The notes under the pieces: model-generated
Told to the model about the DNA's origin: nothing
Databases searched by the model: none
The model's input: only the letters and a program-made list of their open reading frames with translations
From: Oscillospiraceae bacterium
Lineage (GTDB): Bacteria; Bacillota; Clostridia; Oscillospirales; Ruminococcaceae
Length of the DNA: 6,489 nt
Direction: 5' to 3'
NCBI GenBank assembly: GCA_029068025.1
Contig: JAIEDJ010000292.1
Span: 1 to 6,489 of the forward strand
Part shown: in pieces, positions 4,892 to 6,489 of the stretch
Position numbering within the stretch: position 1 is the first letter of the stretch
Layout: every line of letters begins with the position of its first letter
Position numbers and translations under genes: made by a program

Positions 4892-5924
4892 TAATCTCAT
4901 AATTTACGCAACCCTTAACCGGAAAGCAGACCACTACGCGCCGGAAAAATGCGCTGTGAGAAATGTCATCGAGCTTGGTTCTCATGAGTTCAGAGAACTG
5001 CGCTGCAATCTCGGAAAATCCAACAGTTATATTGCCGAAAACGCAGAAATGATGGGATATTACAACGGAGCGTTTAACTGTATTTTGTTTTTGAATGCCG
5101 ATGGCAAGGACGGGATACTTGTTAATTCCGAGGGCGCGGACTACGCGCGTTATTCGCAGTATATCCCGAACGCGCGGGATATTATTGCAGTTCATGAGCA
5201 GACTTTGATATTTGGCGAACTGAAAAACCGCATGGACAGCTGCATTGACGGCTGGCTTGAACACTTCAAAAATGAAAACAAATTCGACATTCCGCTGACA
5301 GACCTTGTTAACGAAGTTGATTTCGGTGAAATGTTTGTGGATTATGTTTCCGAGAGGCTGAGCAGGGATTCAACGATTGAAAACTGTGAGATGACTTCTA
5401 ATTTTCTTGAAATAACCAAGCGCGAGTTGGTCGAAACAAGGTTATACTGCCCTTTGAAATTCCAAATGGATATGGATGACGATGACGGTTGCTATCCGAT
5501 TGACGTTGATTCCGCGAATTATATCGATTACGATGACGAGATCAGCGAAATGATCCGTGAGGATGTAAAATGCGATGATTACGCTTCGGAACGCGGATTG
5601 GCGGCATATATGCACAATGATCATCTTGATCAAAAGGTTCATTCAATTATGCCGGGTGTGGAAACGCGCAGCGGAGAATTGTACGGTGTTATTACCGTAA
5701 AATCTTATGGTGAACTTAATAAAAACGAATTAACAGACCTTATAAGTGACCTCACCGGGCAGCTCTCGGACGGTTGGGGAGAAGGCTTCGAGCAGCGCGA
5801 ACTCAAGATCGGCGGCGATAATGTGTATATTTCGTTCTGGAGTGGCGGCAGGGATTATTTTCTCAAGCCCGAAAGCGAAGTATTTCCCGAACAGGAAATA
5901 GATTTGAATATGGGAGGAATTTAA
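4884..5924 (+). CDS. Two-domain acidic conjugative-element protein (N-terminal domain fused to DUF6329-like domain)
   Basis: 346 residues from ATG 4884, with AAAGGTGG 7 bases upstream and the start overlapping the previous stop as ATGAGTGA. Residues 1-105 form a domain starting MSDNLIIYATLNRKADHYAP, with motifs NCILFLNADGKDGILVNSEGADYARYS and YIPNA. I recall such proteins in clostridial elements, of unknown function. Residues 106-184 are a mostly helical connector. Residues 185-346 are homologous to the whole of the next protein: shared CPL near the start, PGVE, LYGV, YGEL, DGWGEGF, YISFW and a nearly identical C-terminus through FLKPESEVFPEQ to GGI. The C-terminal part is very acidic (runs of D at 198-201 and 217-218). 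I think this second domain is the one called DUF6329, unverified. Acidic element-borne proteins are sometimes DNA mimics that block restriction (ArdA, Ocr), but that is speculation here. Confidence 0.75.
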   Translation: MSDNLIIYATLNRKADHYAPEKCAVRNVIELGSHEFRELRCNLGKSNSYIAENAEMMGYYNGAFNCILFLNADGKDGILVNSEGADYARYSQYIPNARDIIAVHEQTLIFGELKNRMDSCIDGWLEHFKNENKFDIPLTDLVNEVDFGEMFVDYVSERLSRDSTIENCEMTSNFLEITKRELVETRLYCPLKFQMDMDDDDGCYPIDVDSANYIDYDDEISEMIREDVKCDDYASERGLAAYMHNDHLDQKVHSIMPGVETRSGELYGVITVKSYGELNKNELTDLISDLTGQLSDGWGEGFEQRELKIGGDNVYISFWSGGRDYFLKPESEVFPEQEIDLNMGGI

Positions 5925-6428
5925 ATGGCTGAAAAAATGTCCGAGCTGAAGTTCTACTGCCCTCTTACTTTCTCGTTCGATTCTCGTGACGGGGTGCATT
6001 CATATGAGGTAGACCCCGCAAGTTATACCCGTTATGCAAGGACTATCAATGAAGCTATTCGCGAATCGCTTAGCGACGATGACGACGAATACGAGCATGG
6101 GCTTAACGCGTATACGAGCAGTGAGCATCTCGCAAAAAAGCTGTATTCCATATTCCCCGGAGTGGAAAAGCGCGATGACGATCTGTACGGTGTTTTTACA
6201 ATAAAATATTACGGAGAACTTGACGAATCCGAGCTTGCGGATCTTACCAAAGAGTTAATCTGCCATGCGGCTGACGGCTGGGGAGAGGGCTTCGGGCAGC
6301 ATCCCGTTACTCTTGGCAAAGAGAAAATATATATTTCGTTCTGGAACAGCGATGACGGCTATTTCCTCAAGCCCGAATCGGAAGTGTTCCCCGAACAGGA
6401 TATAAATTTTAATATCGGAGGAATTTAA
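5925..6428 (+). CDS. Acidic single-domain protein (DUF6329-like), 167 aa
   Basis: Starts at ATG 5925, directly after the preceding TAA. Its ribosome binding site GGAGGA (5913-5918) is formed by the last two Gly codons of the upstream gene, so the genes are translationally coupled. It corresponds to the C-terminal domain of the 346-aa protein without its N-terminal domain. Conserved elements in order: FYCPL (10-14), an acidic DDDDE stretch (about 51-55), GLNAY, FPGVE, LYGVFTIKYYGEL, DGWGEGF, IYISFW and the FLKPESEVFPEQ tail ending GGI. By my count it has 34 acidic and 15 basic residues, so it is strongly negative. It has no signal peptide or membrane helix, so it is probably cytoplasmic. Function is unknown; a DNA-mimic or anti-defence role is only a hypothesis. 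DUF6329 is my recollection of the family. Confidence 0.8.
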   Translation: MAEKMSELKFYCPLTFSFDSRDGVHSYEVDPASYTRYARTINEAIRESLSDDDDEYEHGLNAYTSSEHLAKKLYSIFPGVEKRDDDLYGVFTIKYYGELDESELADLTKELICHAADGWGEGFGQHPVTLGKEKIYISFWNSDDGYFLKPESEVFPEQDINFNIGGI

Positions 6429-6489
6429 ATGGCTGAAAACATTACAAATAACGAAAACGCGGCGGTGATAAAGTTCCGCTGTCCTATGG
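6429..6489 (+). CDS. Third member of the acidic protein family, partial at window end
   Basis: ATG 6429 follows the preceding TAA directly, and GGAGGA (6417-6422) within the upstream gene's last codons is its ribosome binding site. The twenty visible residues begin MAENITNNENAAV and reach KFRCPM, aligning with KFYCPL of the 167-aa protein but with six extra residues before the Cys. The gene runs out of the window. Identity as a third copy rests on the shared 23-base junction, the MAE start and the CP motif. Confidence 0.7.
   Translation, partial: MAENITNNENAAVIKFRCPM

Larger units (their letters stand above)
5448..6489 (+). repeat. Tandem duplication of the acidic domain (three copies, last truncated by the window)
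   Basis: Copy 1 is the C-terminal half of the 346-aa protein (from Cys 189, base 5448), copy 2 the 167-aa protein (Cys at 5958), and copy 3 begins at 6429 (Cys at 6480). The end of copy 1 with the start of copy 2 (5913-5935), and the end of copy 2 with the start of copy 3 (6417-6439), share an identical 23-base junction. It covers GGAGGA, the last Ile codon, TAA and ATGGCTGAAAA. The junctions are exactly 504 bases apart, the length of copy 2 plus its stop. The interior of the copies has diverged widely at the nucleotide level, so the duplication is old except at the conserved ends. Confidence 0.85.

Noticed and set aside
4878..5264. Minus-strand frame of 128 codons
   Set aside because: It lies opposite a well-supported plus-strand gene, with no ribosome binding site or recognisable motif.
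5448..6489. CRISPR-like or short tandem repeat array
   Set aside because: The repeat unit is a whole gene (504 bases), not short repeats with spacers.

Overview
The window looks like part of the transfer (type IV secretion) module of an integrative conjugative element of the CTn type found in gut Clostridia (Oscillospiraceae/Ruminococcaceae-like host). The signs are moderate GC content, strong GGAGG-type ribosome binding sites, eight complete co-directional plus-strand genes with short gaps or overlaps, and the order secreted surface protein, two-helix pilin-like protein, small conserved protein, VirB6/TrbL-like channel protein, VirB3/PrgI-like protein, VirB4 N-terminal-like protein. No gene can be supported on the minus strand, and there are no rRNA, tRNA, CRISPR or IS signatures.

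Layout: (1) 1-228 has no supportable gene; most of it is a strongly palindromic, GC-rich element (58-182) followed by a very good ribosome binding site. (2) 229-1932 is a secreted protein of about 567 aa with a tryptophan-dense segment. (3) 1963-2301 is a 112-aa prepilin-like protein bracketed by terminator-like hairpins. (4) 2365-2763 is a 132-aa conserved element protein of unknown function. (5) 2794-3654 is a polytopic VirB6/TrbL-like protein. (6) 3655-3776 is a structured intergenic region. (7) 3777-4034 is a VirB3/PrgI-like protein. (8) 4084-4302 is a 72-aa zinc-ribbon protein with its own promoter-like sequence, sitting between two transfer genes. (9) 4316-4891 resembles the N-terminal domain of VirB4/TraC without the ATPase. 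(10) 4884-6489 carries a family of acidic proteins: one copy fused to a different N-terminal domain, one free-standing copy, and the start of a third.

How it fits together: the first genes would supply a surface/adhesion protein and pilus subunit, the middle genes the inner-membrane channel (VirB6, VirB3, VirB4-N), and the acidic proteins are probably accessory or establishment functions. Relaxase, coupling protein and the full VirB4 ATPase are not in this window.

The most unusual points are: two genes whose only well-placed start codons are AUA and AUU behind the same 12-nt leader; a pilin cistron isolated by hairpins and sharing an 18-nt leader with the next gene; a terminator-like hairpin inside the VirB4-N gene just after the zinc-ribbon gene; and tandem duplication of the acidic protein. 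Family names come from recognition by eye; no database search was run.
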